Assembly (NCBI RefSeq): GCF_040869045.1
Contig: NC_090319.1
Span: forward strand, 383,733,601 to 383,797,600
Direction of reading: 5' to 3'
Source: Eurosta solidaginis
Taxonomy: Eukaryota; Arthropoda; Insecta; Diptera; Tephritidae
DNA length: 64,000 nt
The first letter of the stretch is position 1, and each line of letters starts with the position of its first letter. Below, piece after piece: positions 63,660 to 64,000 of the stretch. The position numbers and the translations under genes were made by a program. The notes beneath the pieces are model-generated. The model was given only the letters and a program-made list of their open reading frames with translations, had not been told where the DNA came from and did no database searches.

Positions 63660-64000
63660 TTTTTATACTCAGCGTGCTTTGCGCACAGAGTATATTAACT
63701 TTTATTGGATAACGGTTGGTTGTACAGGTATAAAGGAATCGAGGTTGATATAGACTTCCATATATCAAAATCATCAGTATCGAAAAAAAATTGTATTAAG
63801 CAATTTCCGTCCATCCGTCCGTCCGTCTGTTGAGGTATCTTGATGAAATTTGGTATGTACGTTCCTGGGCACTCATCTCAGATCGCTATTTAAAATGAAT
63901 GATATGGGACTATAACAACGCCCACTTTTTCGATATCGAAAATTTCCAAAAATCGAAAAAATGCGATAATTCCTTACCCAAGACGGATAAAGCAATGAAA
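63660..64000. repeat. TATACTCAG repeat, copy 4 (cut by window end)
   Basis: TTTTATACTCAGCGTGC, GCGCACAGAGTATATTAAC, CCGTCCATCCGTCCGTC and GATGAAATTTGGTATG match copy 3 base for base over long stretches. It is truncated by the window. Confidence 0.85.

Overview
The window is eukaryotic, AT-rich and almost entirely repetitive. Serially nested transposons, the hAT and piggyBac-type remnants, LOA/Lian-like non-LTR elements with an RNase H domain, a tRNA-derived SINE, and a TATA-driven single-exon trypsin-fold gene all point to a higher dipteran. From memory several dispersed repeats look like those of tephritid fruit flies (Bactrocera/Ceratitis type), but that is recognition and not a database result.

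Layout. 1-6.4 kb: low-gene sequence with a possible minus-strand exon pair (481-1162), a CGGGA-type minisatellite, a hAT relic and a short 3'-CAA-tailed element with a target-site duplication (TSD). 6.4-13.6 kb: relics of LOA-like reverse transcriptases, a 600-bp fold-back element, hAT relics, a hAT element with a perfect 8-bp TSD and a TTAA-flanked element inside it, and a MITE with 30/31-bp terminal inverted repeats (TIRs). 14.4-17.7 kb: a (GTTAAA)n satellite with higher-order structure, broken by a poly-A non-LTR 3' end. 17.8-20.8 kb: dispersed repeats and a 480-bp polypurine tract. 20.8-23.6 kb: a minus-strand LOA-like pseudo-element. 23.9-24.7 kb: the one convincing host gene, a catalytically dead serine protease homologue with its own TATA box. 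24.9-32 kb: a tRNA-derived SINE, long non-coding TATACTCAG repeats and minisatellite.

32-64 kb is dominated by two versions of the same mosaic. Copy 1 (about 31.98-51.1 kb) and copy 2 (about 52.54 kb to the window end) share, in order, a 1.1-kb non-coding block, a truncated LOA-like element, an antisense TATACTCAG fragment, CGGGA minisatellite, and Helitron-like units that abut head to tail (3' CTAG directly followed by 5' TC). Copy 1 was later hit by an RTE-like element whose empty site is preserved in copy 2, by a 390-bp insertion, and by a truncated Gypsy-type pol fragment that itself carries a nearly full-length LOA-like element in its reverse transcriptase.

Working together: no operon or pathway is present. 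The logic is mobile-element ecology. Reverse transcriptases of three groups (LOA-like, RTE-like, Gypsy) and rolling-circle and cut-and-paste non-autonomous elements overwrite one another, and the nesting gives a relative order of events. No intact autonomous element was found. The closest is the LOA-like element at 41,565-45,779, whose ORF2 is one frame with two amber stops. I did not find a novel defence, toxin or enzymatic system.
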